Below, one piece after another: positions 23,085 to 32,900 of a DNA stretch of 64,000 bases (the first letter of the stretch is position 1; the number at the start of each line of letters is the position of its first letter). The stretch is from Ecdyonurus torrentis. Its lineage: Eukaryota > Arthropoda > Insecta > Ephemeroptera > Heptageniidae. The notes beneath the pieces are model-generated. The model made no database searches, had not been told where the DNA came from, and worked only from the letters and a program-made list of their open reading frames with translations. The stretch is from assembly GCA_949318235.1 (NCBI GenBank), contig OX439134.1, positions 23,880,662-23,944,661 on the forward strand, in the 5' to 3' direction. A program made the translations under genes and the position numbers.

Positions 23085-25205
23085 GATGGAACAACCCTTA
23101 AATTGAGGGTGACTTTAGATTTCAGAGGAATCAATATGGCGTCGTTTAAAACACCACACCCTCTTCCACATATAACTGATTCATTGACAAATTTGGCAAA
23201 CTGTAAATATTTTACTTTATTTGATTTAACTGATTCTTTTTTCAATATTCCTATGGAAGAAGAGTCGAAACAATATACAGCATTTACTATTCCTTCAGGA
23301 GCATATAGTGGGCACTATGAATGGAATTTCATGGCTCAGGGTCTTCAGGGTAGTTCGAGCACCATGCAACGTTTTATGAACACATTATTGAGTGGACTCA
23401 GTCCATTACATTGTTTAGTATTTATAGATGATTTAAGTATCTATGCTATATCACAAGAAATGAATTTATATTATACTCGTCTCGTGTTACAGAGATTGAG
23501 ACGTGGCAACGTTGTAATTAATTTAAAGAAGTGTGAAATTTGTGTAGAAGATCTTAGGTTTTTGGGATATCGAGTTCGACATAATAAAGTTTCACCAGAT
23601 GAGAAGTTGGTGGAAAAAATAAAAAATTACCCTGTGCCTGAAGATATTAGAGACATTATGAGTTTTACATCCTTGGCAGGTTATTATAGAATGTTGATAA
23701 AAGATTATGCTCGTATATGTTTACCACTTACTAACTTATTAAAAAATCATCAAAATGACTTAAAGAAGAAAGTTGTAATGACAGAGGAGTGCATTGCAGC
23801 GTTTAATAAAATTAAGGAGATTTTAACGAGTGAACCTGTAGTAATGATATTTGATCCTAGGAGAAAAATAAAGGTATCAGTGGATACATGTGGGTACGCA
23901 ACTGGTGGAGTAATGGAAATCTTGGGTGATGATAATATTTATCATCCCTGCGCTTATGCATCAAGGAAGTTAACTGCGAGAGAACAAGCTGAGGGGGCTT
24001 GTGTGCGTGAAATGATTGGGTTATGTTTTATTTTAAAACATTTTAAATATTATTTGTATGGGTTAGATCATTTTGAGGTTAATGTGGATAATAAAGCATT
24101 GATTTATTTGATGAATTTAAAAGACCCGAGTAGTAAATTACTGCGTATGGCATTAGAAATTTCTTCATACAATTTTACGATTACACATGTCAGCGGAAAG
24201 AAGTTTCAACATGCTGATGCATGTTCTAGGCTGGTCAATGTACTGGATATTGTCGACTTGACAAAATTGCAACAACATCAAGATAGAGACACGGAAGTGT
24301 TGAAATACAGAAACAATGATAAGTTTTTTCTAAATAATGGAATATTGTATTATCAATCTAAAGTGGGTCCAAGAGCTTATATACCTAAAACTTTACGAAA
24401 TTTGATACTTAAACAACATCATGACTCAATTCTAGCTGGACATTGTGGGAAACGTACGACAATAAAGAAAATATTACAACAATATTTTTGGCCGGGGTGC
24501 AGAAATGATATTAATTATTATATTGATACTTGTGAAGAGTGTCAAAAGAGGAAAGTTCATAACAAAACGAATATGAAGCTTATTGAAATTGAAGATTTAA
24601 CACATTCTTTCCAAATGGTGGGGATAGATATAACATATATGCCCGCACAAGAAGATTATAAGTATATTCTGACAATTATTGATTTTTTCTCTAGATATTT
24701 GGTGATGGTTCCATTAAAAAATCAAGAATCAGCTACTATAGCGAATGCATTGGTTCAGAATTTTATATTGATATTTGGGATGCCAGACCGTATTCATTCT
24801 GATGGCGCGCACAATTTGCAGCATATTTTAGCTGACACATGCAAATTGCTAGGTATAAAAAGAAGTAGGAGTTCACCGTATTATCCACAAGGTGATGGGA
24901 GAACGGAGATTGTACATCAGGACATTAAGAGGATATTATCTCATCTAGTGAACAAGAGGCAAAATAATTGGCTGAAATATTTAAATTACGCGGTAAGCAT
25001 ACATAATAGTAAACCACATCATAGCGTGATTTATACGCCATATGAAATTTTATTTGGGCGTCAGATGAAATCGCCATTTAATATTATTGGGGAACAATTG
25101 CCACAACTTGAAAATGAGGAAGTATATCAGCTTGCGGAGAGATTACAAGAGATTTGGACTGAGGTGCAGGAGTACAGTCATCGTGCGTTTAAAACTTATG
25201 CGTAG
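23085..25205 (+). CDS. pol: Pol segment 2: reverse transcriptase, RNase H and integrase core
   Basis: Continues the pol frame after the TAA; the first ATG is at 23103, and residues here are counted from it (700 codons). Reverse transcriptase shows LDFRGIN (5-11), LFDLTD with catalytic D41, and FIDD with D109 and D110. The usual MPFGL block reads MAQGL. RNase H spans about 240-375 with D261, E303, D329 and D371 as likely catalytic residues. Integrase has an HHCC zinc domain (H440, H447, C477, C480) and a DD35E core (D509, D567, E602; spacings 58 and 35). All key residues are present, so the enzyme sequence has kept its active sites despite the flanking stops. The segment ends at a premature TAG before the integrase C-terminal domain. 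Confidence 0.9.
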   Translation, partial: DGTTLKLRVTLDFRGINMASFKTPHPLPHITDSLTNLANCKYFTLFDLTDSFFNIPMEEESKQYTAFTIPSGAYSGHYEWNFMAQGLQGSSSTMQRFMNTLLSGLSPLHCLVFIDDLSIYAISQEMNLYYTRLVLQRLRRGNVVINLKKCEICVEDLRFLGYRVRHNKVSPDEKLVEKIKNYPVPEDIRDIMSFTSLAGYYRMLIKDYARICLPLTNLLKNHQNDLKKKVVMTEECIAAFNKIKEILTSEPVVMIFDPRRKIKVSVDTCGYATGGVMEILGDDNIYHPCAYASRKLTAREQAEGACVREMIGLCFILKHFKYYLYGLDHFEVNVDNKALIYLMNLKDPSSKLLRMALEISSYNFTITHVSGKKFQHADACSRLVNVLDIVDLTKLQQHQDRDTEVLKYRNNDKFFLNNGILYYQSKVGPRAYIPKTLRNLILKQHHDSILAGHCGKRTTIKKILQQYFWPGCRNDINYYIDTCEECQKRKVHNKTNMKLIEIEDLTHSFQMVGIDITYMPAQEDYKYILTIIDFFSRYLVMVPLKNQESATIANALVQNFILIFGMPDRIHSDGAHNLQHILADTCKLLGIKRSRSSPYYPQGDGRTEIVHQDIKRILSHLVNKRQNNWLKYLNYAVSIHNSKPHHSVIYTPYEILFGRQMKSPFNIIGEQLPQLENEEVYQLAERLQEIWTEVQEYSHRAFKTYA
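25203..25205 (+). other. In-frame premature stop codon (TAG) in integrase
   Basis: The frame reads TAT GCG TAG GCT CAT and continues open for 187 more codons, including the GPF...VHANRVKLF block of the integrase tail. The stop is therefore internal to pol. Like the TAA at 23082 it follows GCG and precedes G. Confidence 0.88.
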
Positions 25206-25766
25206 GCTCATGACAAAAGAGCAAATGAAATTAATTTTAAAATAGGGGATAAAATTTTCCTAAGAGATACTGTTTTAAAGAAGGGGGAGAATAAAAAATT
25301 AAAGGCAGCTTATACTGGGCCTTTTAATGTTTTGAAGGTCATACCTCCTGTTTTGCTTGAAATTCAGTTACCTAATCGTTCTGCAATTGTGCATGCTAAT
25401 AGGGTAAAACTGTTTAAGCAAAGATCACATACTGTTCTCTCTGATTCACAGCAGTCAACGCAGTTAACGCAGTTAACACAGTCAACGCAGTCAACGCAGT
25501 CAACGCAGTCATCGCAGTCGTCACAGTCTGGGGTGGCACAAGGGTCGCAAGATATACAGCCTGAAGCGATATCTCAACAATCACAACAACCTGCTGTACA
25601 ATTGGATTCTGCGAGTGGACAGGAACAGGAGCTTGCGCAAGAGTCTGGAAGCAGTGACAGTGGAAGTGAGGACGCTATAGAAGGGGTGACTATAAGACCA
25701 GGTGCACGTAGAGTTAGAGGCAGAGTACCTGGTTATTATAAAAACATGGTTCATAAATACGATTAG
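25206..25766 (+). CDS. pol: Pol segment 3: integrase C-terminal (GPY/F-type) domain and Q/S/T-rich tail
   Basis: Open in the pol frame from the codon after the TAG to the TAG at 25764. The first ATG is at 25332, but homology begins earlier: FKIGDKIFLRD and YTGPFNVLKVI lie at about 25236-25337 and VHANRVKLF at about 25389-25415. This is the GPY/F-type module that ends Ty3/gypsy and retroviral integrases and helps target binding. A low-complexity tail follows, with a QST-type repeat encoded by a 9-bp minisatellite, an acidic stretch (SGSSDSGSEDAIEG) and a basic end (GARRVRGRVPGYYKN). It is unlikely to be made as a separate protein. Confidence 0.82.
   Translation, partial: AHDKRANEINFKIGDKIFLRDTVLKKGENKKLKAAYTGPFNVLKVIPPVLLEIQLPNRSAIVHANRVKLFKQRSHTVLSDSQQSTQLTQLTQSTQSTQSTQSSQSSQSGVAQGSQDIQPEAISQQSQQPAVQLDSASGQEQELAQESGSSDSGSEDAIEGVTIRPGARRVRGRVPGYYKNMVHKYD
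25452..25523 (+). repeat. 9-bp coding minisatellite (CAGTCAACG)n
   Basis: Eight tandem 9-bp units in phase with the pol codons: CAGTCAACG, CAGTTAACG, CAGTTAACA, three more CAGTCAACG, then CAGTCATCG and CAGTCGTCA. They encode QST, QLT or QSS triplets in the tail of pol. The middle units are identical, as replication slippage would leave. The unit length keeps the frame. Confidence 0.9.
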
Positions 25767-25828
25767 TTACATTATAATAATGATAATAATTTTGAATTTT
25801 ATTTTATTTAACATAATAATGGGTATAA

Positions 25829-26008
25829 AATTATTTTAATGATGAAGTATTGAGTAATTTACAGAGTAAAGTTGGGAATCATACATTCATTAATTATATT
25901 GTTAACAGTACATTAGGGAGTATTTTAGCGATAGCTTTTTGTGTTTTTATATTAGCATATTGTCTTAAGAGGTGCTGCTTTGTTGTTCCAGCAGTATACC
26001 CCAAGTAA
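25829..26008 (+). pseudogene. Envelope-like C-terminal relic (membrane anchor and cytoplasmic tail)
   Basis: An open stretch of 59 codons, too short for many ORF callers and without an ATG that starts it, ending at TAA 26006-26008. Read from 25829 it carries two N-glycosylation sequons (NHT at residues 17-19, NST at 26-28), then a hydrophobic segment of about 18 residues (29-46, LGSILAIAFCVFILAYCL), then a stop-transfer KRCC and a short tail. Ectodomain, anchor and basic cysteine-rich tail in this order, directly before the polypurine tract, is what the end of an errantivirus envelope protein looks like. The rest of env is gone, apparently deleted between the pol stop and here. A captured host membrane-protein end is the alternative. 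Confidence 0.55.
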
Positions 26009-26199
26009 TTATACCTAATGATATGAAATAATTATTATTATTGTAATTAATAAAGTATATATCATAATATATGTTTTTCTCTTAACTAACTGTTTAATTT
26101 TATAATTTAATGTATTTTTTATTATAACAAGGGTTAGAAATTTTTTTGAATAAATAGATGTATAAATAAAAACGTATAATTAATAAAATATGTAATAAC

Positions 26200-26247
26200 A
26201 ATAAAGATGTTTAGAAATCCTTTAAAAAAAAAAAAAAAAAAAAAAAA
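26200..26247 (+). other. Internal AATAAA followed by A24: possible captured mRNA 3' end
   Basis: AATAAA at 26200-26205 is followed after 18 nt by 24 uninterrupted A residues (26224-26247). This spacing is that of a cleaved and polyadenylated transcript. The tract lies 83 bp before the 3' LTR, inside the element, where it has no role in the replication cycle. It may be the scar of a polyadenylated RNA joined during reverse transcription. AT-richness makes AATAAA common by chance, and slippage can extend A runs. Confidence 0.45.
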
Positions 26248-26315
26248 TGGTAGAAAATAAAGATATTAATATTATAATGTTTTTTTAGAGATAACATGAG
26301 GGCATGTAATTTTAC

Positions 26316-26328
26316 AAGAAGGGGGAAA
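26316..26328 (+). other. Polypurine tract
   Basis: AAGAAGGGGGAAA, 13 purines, ends 2 bp before the 3' LTR. It would prime plus-strand DNA synthesis. The 2-bp gap (TA) matches the 2-bp gap between the 5' LTR and the primer binding site. Confidence 0.88.
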
Positions 26329-26330
26329 TA

Positions 26331-26669
26331 TGTGACAGCATTATTATATTGTTATGTAACACAAATTGCATAAGTATGATGTTATGTAATTATGTAATAA
26401 ATAATGCACACATTGCAGAATAAGAACTGCAGTGCTGTGCAAGTTATGGATATAAAAAGGAACTACACTTGATGTGTAAGTAAGTCGGTCAGCGCGGAGA
26501 TTATGCAACGCGCTGACACATATATCTTGTGTATTAATTTGTTAGTCAATAAATGACATACAACGTCATACAGTGTGTTATTTAATATATCAACCTATCA
26601 TATATCATAGCCTAAATATACATCCTAAATTAGTGCCGTCAAGTGGTGATCCTGCTTGTTGACGTGACA
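26331..26669 (+). repeat. 3' long terminal repeat (339 bp)
   Basis: Matches the 5' LTR at 338 of 339 positions; the single difference is A at 26570. It carries the same TATA box (26451-26458), hairpin (26488-26496 with 26509-26517) and AATAAA (26548-26553), and ends GTGACA immediately before the right target duplication. Confidence 0.97.
26548..26553 (+). terminator. AATAAA polyadenylation signal in the 3' LTR
   Basis: Canonical hexamer in the predicted R region, expected to end the genomic transcript. Confidence 0.6.
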
Positions 26670-26673
26670 ATAG
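26670..26673 (+). other. Target site duplication, right copy (ATAG)
   Basis: ATAG directly follows the terminal GTGACA of the 3' LTR and continues as ATAGCATTGTAGCC, the normal satellite sequence. It pairs with 19779-19782. Confidence 0.92.
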
Positions 26674-29600
26674 CATTGTAGCCATATGAAGAAAAAAAAA
26701 TTTGTAACTCGAGTTCTAATTGAGATAGAAAGTTACGGTTTTGAAATAAATTGATGCAAAACGCTCTATAGTACTAAATTCACCTCTAGAAACAAAATTG
26801 AGAAAAATAATTTTTCCAAAAAAAATGTGTTCTTCAGATTCTGAAAACGAATTTTGATGATATCTCAGAAATTAATAATGCTACAGACTTGCGGTTTGAA
26901 CTGAAATGTATCACTTTGAATTGTGTTATGAAAAGTTTATCACACTTTAGTGGCAAAAAATAAAACTTTCTCAGTTTTTGAGAATTTTAGTGTTTTCATA
27001 TCGAATTATATAGCATTGTAGCCCATAAGAAAAGATAAAAAAAGTTTGTAACTCGAGTTCCAATTGAGATAAAAAGTTGCTGTTTTGAAATAAAGTGATG
27101 CAAAACGCTCTATAGTACTACATTCACCTCTAGAAATAAAATTGAGAAAAATAATTTTTCCAAAAAAATTGTGTTTTTCAGATTCTGAAAACGAATTTTG
27201 ATGATATCTCAGAGACTAATAATGCTACAGACTTGCGGTTTGAACTGAAATCTATCACTTTGAATTGTGTTATGAAAAGTTTATTACACTTTAGTGGCAA
27301 AAAATAAAACTTGCTCAGTTTTTGAGAATTTTAGTGTTTTCTTATCGAAGTCTATAGCATTGTAGCCATATGAAGAAAAAAAAAGTTTGTAACTCGAGTT
27401 CTAATTGAGATAGAAAGTTGCGGTTTTGAAATAAATTGATGCAAAACGCTCTATAGTACTAAATTCACCTCTAGAAACAAAATTGAGAAAAATAATTTTT
27501 CCAAAAAAAAATGTGTTCCTAAGATTCTGAAAACGAATTTTGATGATATCTCAGAAACTAATAATGCTACAGACTTGCGGTTTGAACTGAAATGTATCAC
27601 TTTGAATTGTGTTATGAAAAGTTTATTACACTTAAGTCGCAAAAAATAAAACTTTTTTAGTTTTTGAGAATATTAGTGTTTTCTTATCGAAGTCTATAGC
27701 ATTGTAGCCATATGAAGAAAAAAAAAATTTGTAACTCGAGTTCTGATTGAGATAGAAAGTTACGGTTTTGAAATAAATTGATGCAAAACGCTCTATAGTA
27801 CTATATTCACCTCTAGAAACAAAATTGAGAAAAATAATTTTTCCAAAAAAAATGTGTTCTTCAGATTCTGAAAACGATTTTTGATGATATCTCAGAAATT
27901 AATAATGCTACAGACTTGCGGTTTGAACTGAAATGTATCACTTTGAATTATGTTATGAAAAGTTTATCACACTTTAGTCCCAAAAAATGAAACTTTCTCA
28001 GTTTTTGAGAATTTTAGTGTTTTCATATCGAATTCTATAGCGTTGTAGCCCATAAGAAAAGAAAAAAAAAGTTTGTAACTCGAGTTCCAATTGAGATAAA
28101 AAGTTGCGGTTTTGAAATAAAGTGATGCAAAACGCTCTATAGTACTACATTCACCTCTAGAAATAAAATTGAGAAAAATAATTTTTCCAAAAAAATTGTG
28201 TTTTTCAGATCTTGAAAACGAATTTTGATGATATCTCAGAAACTAATAATGCTACAGACTTGCGGTTTGCACTAAAATGTATCACTTTGAATTGTGTTAT
28301 GAAAAGTTTATTACACTTTAGTGGCAAAAAATAAAACTTGCTCAGTTTTTGAGAATTTTAGTGTTTTCTTATCGAAGTCTATAGCATTGTAGCCATATGA
28401 AGAAAAAAAAAGTTTGTAACTCGAGTTCTAATTGAGATAAAAAGTTGCGGTTTTAAAATAAAGTGATGCAAAACGCTCTATAGTACTACATTCACCTCTA
28501 GAAATAAAATTGAGAAAAATAATTTTTCCAAAAAAATTGTGTTTTTCAGATTCTGAAAACGAATTTTGATGATATCTCAGAAACTAATAATGCTACAGAC
28601 TTGCGGTTTGAACTGAAATGTATCACTTTGAATTGTGTTATGAAAAGTTTATAACACTTAAGTCGCAAAAAATAAAACTTTTTTAGTTTTTGAGAATTTT
28701 AGTGTTTTCTTATCGAAGTCTATAGCATTGTAGCCATATGAAAAAAAAAAAAATTTGTAACTCGAGTTCTAATTGAGATAGAAAGTTACGGTTTTGAAAT
28801 AAATTGATGCAAAACGCTCTATAGTACTAAATTCACCTCTAGAAACAAAATTGAGAAAAATAATTTTTCCAAAATAATTGTGTTTTTCAGATTCTGAAAA
28901 CGAATTTTGATAATATCTCAGAAACTAATAATGCTACAGACTTGCGGTTTGAACTGAAATGTATCACTTTGAATTGTGTTATGAAAAGTTTATTACACTT
29001 TAGTGGCAAAAAATAAAACTTTATCAGTTTTTGAGAATTTTAGTGTTTTCTTATCGAAGTCTATAGCATTGTAGCCATATGAAGAAAAAAAAAGTTTGTA
29101 ACTCGAGTTCTAATTGAGATAGAAAGTTGCGGTTTTGAAATAAATTGATGCAAAACGCTCTATAGTACTAAATTCACCTCTAGAAACAAAATTGAGAAAA
29201 ATAATTTTTCCAAAAAAAAATGTGTTCCTAAGATTCTGAAAACGAATTTTGATGATATCTCAGAAACTAATAATGCTACAGACTTGCGGTTTGAACTGAA
29301 ATGTATCACTTTGAATTGTGTTATGAAAAGTTTATTACACTTAAGTCGCAAAAAATAAAAAATTTTCAGTTTTTGAGAATTTTAGTGTTTTCTTATCGAA
29401 GTCTATAGCATTGTAGCCATATGAAGAAAAAAAAAGTTTGTAACTCGAGTTCTAATTGAGATAGAAAGTTGCGGTTTTGAAATAAATTGATGCAAAACGC
29501 TCTATAGTACTAAATTCACCTCTAGAAACAAAATTGAGAAAAATAATTTTTCAAAAAAAAATGTGTTCTTCAGATTCTGAAAACGATTTTTGATGATATC

Positions 29601-29934
29601 TCAGAAACTAATAATGCTACAGACTTGCGGTTTGAACTGAAATGTATCACTTTGAATTGTCTTATGAAAAGTTTATCCCACTTTAGTCCCAAAAAAGGAA
29701 ATTTTCTCAGTTTTTGAGAATTTTAGTGTTTTCATATCGAATTCTATAGCATTGTAGCCCATATGAAGAAAAAAAAGGTTTGTAACTCGAGTTCCAATTG
29801 AGATAAAAAGTTGCGGTTTTGAAATAAAGTGATGCAAAACGCTCTATAGTACTACATTCACCTCTAGAAATAAAATTGAGAAAAATAATTTTTCAAAAAA
29901 AATTGTGTTTTTCAGATTCTGAAAACGAATTTTG

Positions 29935-32900
29935 ATGATATCTCAGAAACTAATAATGCTACAGACTTGCGGTTTGAACTGAAATGTATCACTTTGAATT
30001 GTGTTATGAAAAGTTTATAACACTTAAGTCGCAAAAAATAAAAAATTTTCAGTTTTTGAGAATTTAAGTGTTTTCTTATCGAAGTCTATAGCATTGTAGC
30101 CATATGAAGAAAAAAAAAGTTTGTAACTCGAGTTCCAATTGAGATAAAAAGTTGCGGTTTTGAAATAAAGTGATGCAAAACGCTCTATAGTACTACATTC
30201 ACCTCTAGAAATAAAATTGAGAAAAATAATTTTTCCAAAAAAATTGTGTTTTTCAGATTCTGAAAACGAATTTTGATGATATCTCAGAAACTAATAATGC
30301 TACAGACTTGCGGTTTGAACTGAAATGTATCACTTTGAATTGTGTTATGAAAAGTTTATAACACTTAAGTCGCAAAAAATAAAACTTTTTTAGTTTTTGA
30401 GAATTTTAGTGTTTTCTTATCGAAGTCTATAGCATTGTAGCCATATGAAGAAAAAAAAAATTTGTAACTCGAGTTCTAATTGAGATAGAAAGTTACGGTT
30501 TTGAAATAAATTGATGCAAAACGCTCTATAGTACTAAATTCACCTCTAGAAACAAAATTGAGAAAAATAATTTTTCCAAAATAATTGTGTTTTTCAGATT
30601 CTGAAAACGAATTTTGATGATATCTCAGAAACTAATAATGCTACAGACTTGCGGTTTGAACTGAAATGTATCACTTTGAATTGTGTTATGAAAAGTTTAT
30701 TACACTTTAGTGGCAAAAAATAAAACTTTCTCAGTTTTTGAGAATTTTAGTGTTTTTTATCGAAGTCTATAGCATTGTAGCCATATGAAGAAAAAAAAAG
30801 TTTGTAACTCGAGTTCTAATTGAGATAGAAAGTTGCGGTTTTGAAATAAATTGATGCAAAACGCTCTATAGTACTAAATTCACCTCTAGAAACAAAATTG
30901 AGAAAAATAATTTTTCCAAAAAAAAATGTGTTCCTAAGATTCTGAAAACGAATTTTGATGATATCTCAGAAACTCATAATGCTACAGACTTGCGGTTTGA
31001 ACTGAAATGTATCACTTTGAATTGTGTTATGAAAAGTTTATTACACTTAAGTCGCAAAAAATAAAACTTTTTTAGTTTTTGAGAATTTTAGTGTTTTCTT
31101 ATCGAAGTCTATAGCATTGTAGCCATATGAAGAAAAAAAAAATTTGTAACTCGAGTTCTGATTGAGATAGAAAGTTACGGTTTTGAAATAAATTGATGCA
31201 AAACGCTCTATAGTACTAAATTCACGTCTAGAAACAAAATTGAGAAAAATAATTTTTCCGAAAAAAATGTGTTCTTCAGATTCTGAAAACGATTTTTGAT
31301 GATATCTCAGAAATTAATAATGCTACAGACTTGCGGTTTGAACTGAAATGTATCACTTTGAATTATGTTATGAAAAGTTTATCACACTTTAGTCCCAAAA
31401 AATGAAACTTTCTCAGTTTTTGAGAATTTTAGTGTTTTCATATCGAATTCTATAGCGTTGTAGCCCATAAGAAAAGAAAAAAAAAGTTTGTAACTCGAGT
31501 TCCAATTGAGATAAAAAGTTGCGGTTTTGAAATAAAGTGATGCAAAACGCTCTATAGTACTACATTCACCTCTAGAAATAAAATTGAGAAAAAGAATTTT
31601 TCCAAAAAAATTGTGTTTTTCAGATCTTGAAAACGAATTTTGATGATATCTCAGAAACTAATAATGCTACAGACTTGCGGTTTGCACTAAAATGTATCAC
31701 TTTGAATTGTGTTATGAAAAGTTTATTACACTTTAGTGGCAAAAAATAAAACTTGCTCAGTTTTTGAGAATTTTAGTGTTTTCTTATCGAAGTCTATAGC
31801 ATTGTAGCCATATGAAGAAAAAAAAAGTTTGTAACTCGAGTTCTAATTGAGATAGAAAGTTGCGGTTTTAAAATAAATTGATGCAAATTGCTCTATAGTA
31901 CTAAATTCACCTCTAGAAACAAAATTGAGAAAAATAATTTTTCAAAAAAAAAAGTGTTCTTAAGATTCTGAAAACGATTTTTGATGATGTCTCAGAAACT
32001 AATAATGCTACAAACTTGTGGTTTGAACTGAAATGTATCACTTTGAATTGTGTTATGAAAAGTTTATTACACTTAAGTCGCAAAAAATAAAAAATTTTCA
32101 GTTTTTGAGAATTTTAGTGTTTTCTTATCGAAGTCTATAGCATTGTAGCCATATGAAGAAAAAAAAAGTTTGTAACTCGAGTTCTAATTGAGATAGAAAG
32201 TTGCGGTTTTGAAATAAATTGATGCAAAACGCTCTATAGTACTAAATTCACCTCTAGAAACAAAATTGAGAAAAATAATTTTTCAAAAAAAAATGTGTTC
32301 TTCAGATTCTGAAAACGATTTTTGATGATATCTCAGAAACTAATAATGCTACAGACTTGCGGTTTGAACTGAAATGTATCACTTTGAATTGTCTTATGAA
32401 AAGTTTATCCCACTTTAGTCCCAAAAAAGGAAATTTTCTCAGTTTTTGAGAATTTTAGTGTTTTCATATCGAATTCTATAGTATTGTAGCCCATATGAAG
32501 AAAAAAAAGGTTTGTAACTCGAGTTCCAATTGAGATAAAAAGTTGCGGTTTTGAAATAAAGTGATGCAAAACGCTCTATAGTACTACATTCACCTCTAGA
32601 AATAAAATTGAGAAAAATAATTTTTCAAAAAAAATTGTGTTTTTCAGATTCTGAAAACGAATTTTGATGATATCTCAGAAACTAATAATGCTACAGACTT
32701 GCGGTTTGAACTGAAATGTATCACTTTGAATTGTGTTATGAAATGTTTATAACAGTTAAGTCGCAAAAAATAAAAAAATTTCAGTTTTTGAGAATTTTAG
32801 TGTTTTCTTATTGAAGTCTATAGCATTGTAGCCATATGAAGAAAAAAAAAGTTTGTAACTCGAGTTCCAATTGAGATAAAAAGTTGCGGTTTTGAAATAA

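Larger units (their letters stand above)
21801..25766 (+). pseudogene. pol: Pol polyprotein gene (PR-RT-RNase H-IN) with two in-frame stop codons
   Basis: The three segments 21801-23084, 23085-25205 and 25206-25766 lie in one reading frame, about 1320 codons, with no frameshift. They are interrupted only by TAA at 23082-23084 and TAG at 25203-25205. Protein homology runs straight through both stops. The first falls inside the reverse transcriptase N-terminus, just after VRKKA. The second falls between the integrase core and its C-terminal GPY/F-type domain. Both stops follow a GCG codon. Unless they are suppressed, the copy makes no full polymerase. The gene starts in a 4-bp ATGA overlap with gag and probably depends on frameshifting or reinitiation. 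Length and domain order are normal for Ty3/gypsy. Confidence 0.9.
25767..26330 (+). other. AT-rich region between pol and 3' LTR
   Basis: About 560 bp where an envelope gene would sit in a complete errantivirus. It holds the 59-codon membrane-anchor relic (25829-26008), an AATAAA plus A24 signature (26200-26247) and the polypurine tract. No full-length envelope frame exists on either strand, so most of env is missing. Confidence 0.8.
19783..26669 (+). mobile_element. LTR retrotransposon, Ty3/gypsy superfamily, errantivirus-like
   Basis: A 6887-bp element on the + strand, flanked by ATAG target duplications. In order it holds a 339-bp 5' LTR, a primer binding site 2 bp downstream, a 522-bp leader, gag, pol (protease, reverse transcriptase, RNase H, integrase), a short envelope-like relic, a polypurine tract and a 339-bp 3' LTR. 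The domain order with integrase after RNase H is that of Ty3/gypsy, not Ty1/copia. Gag without a CCHC knuckle and the membrane-anchor relic point to the errantivirus-like branch of insect elements; this lineage call is inferred. LTR identity of 338/339 shows very recent insertion. Two in-frame stops in pol and loss of most of env suggest the copy cannot move on its own. Confidence 0.97.

Noticed and set aside
23080..23090. GTAAGA at the first pol stop as a splice donor that would remove the TAA
   Set aside because: Homology continues directly after the stop with no room for an intron and no acceptor that restores the frame nearby.
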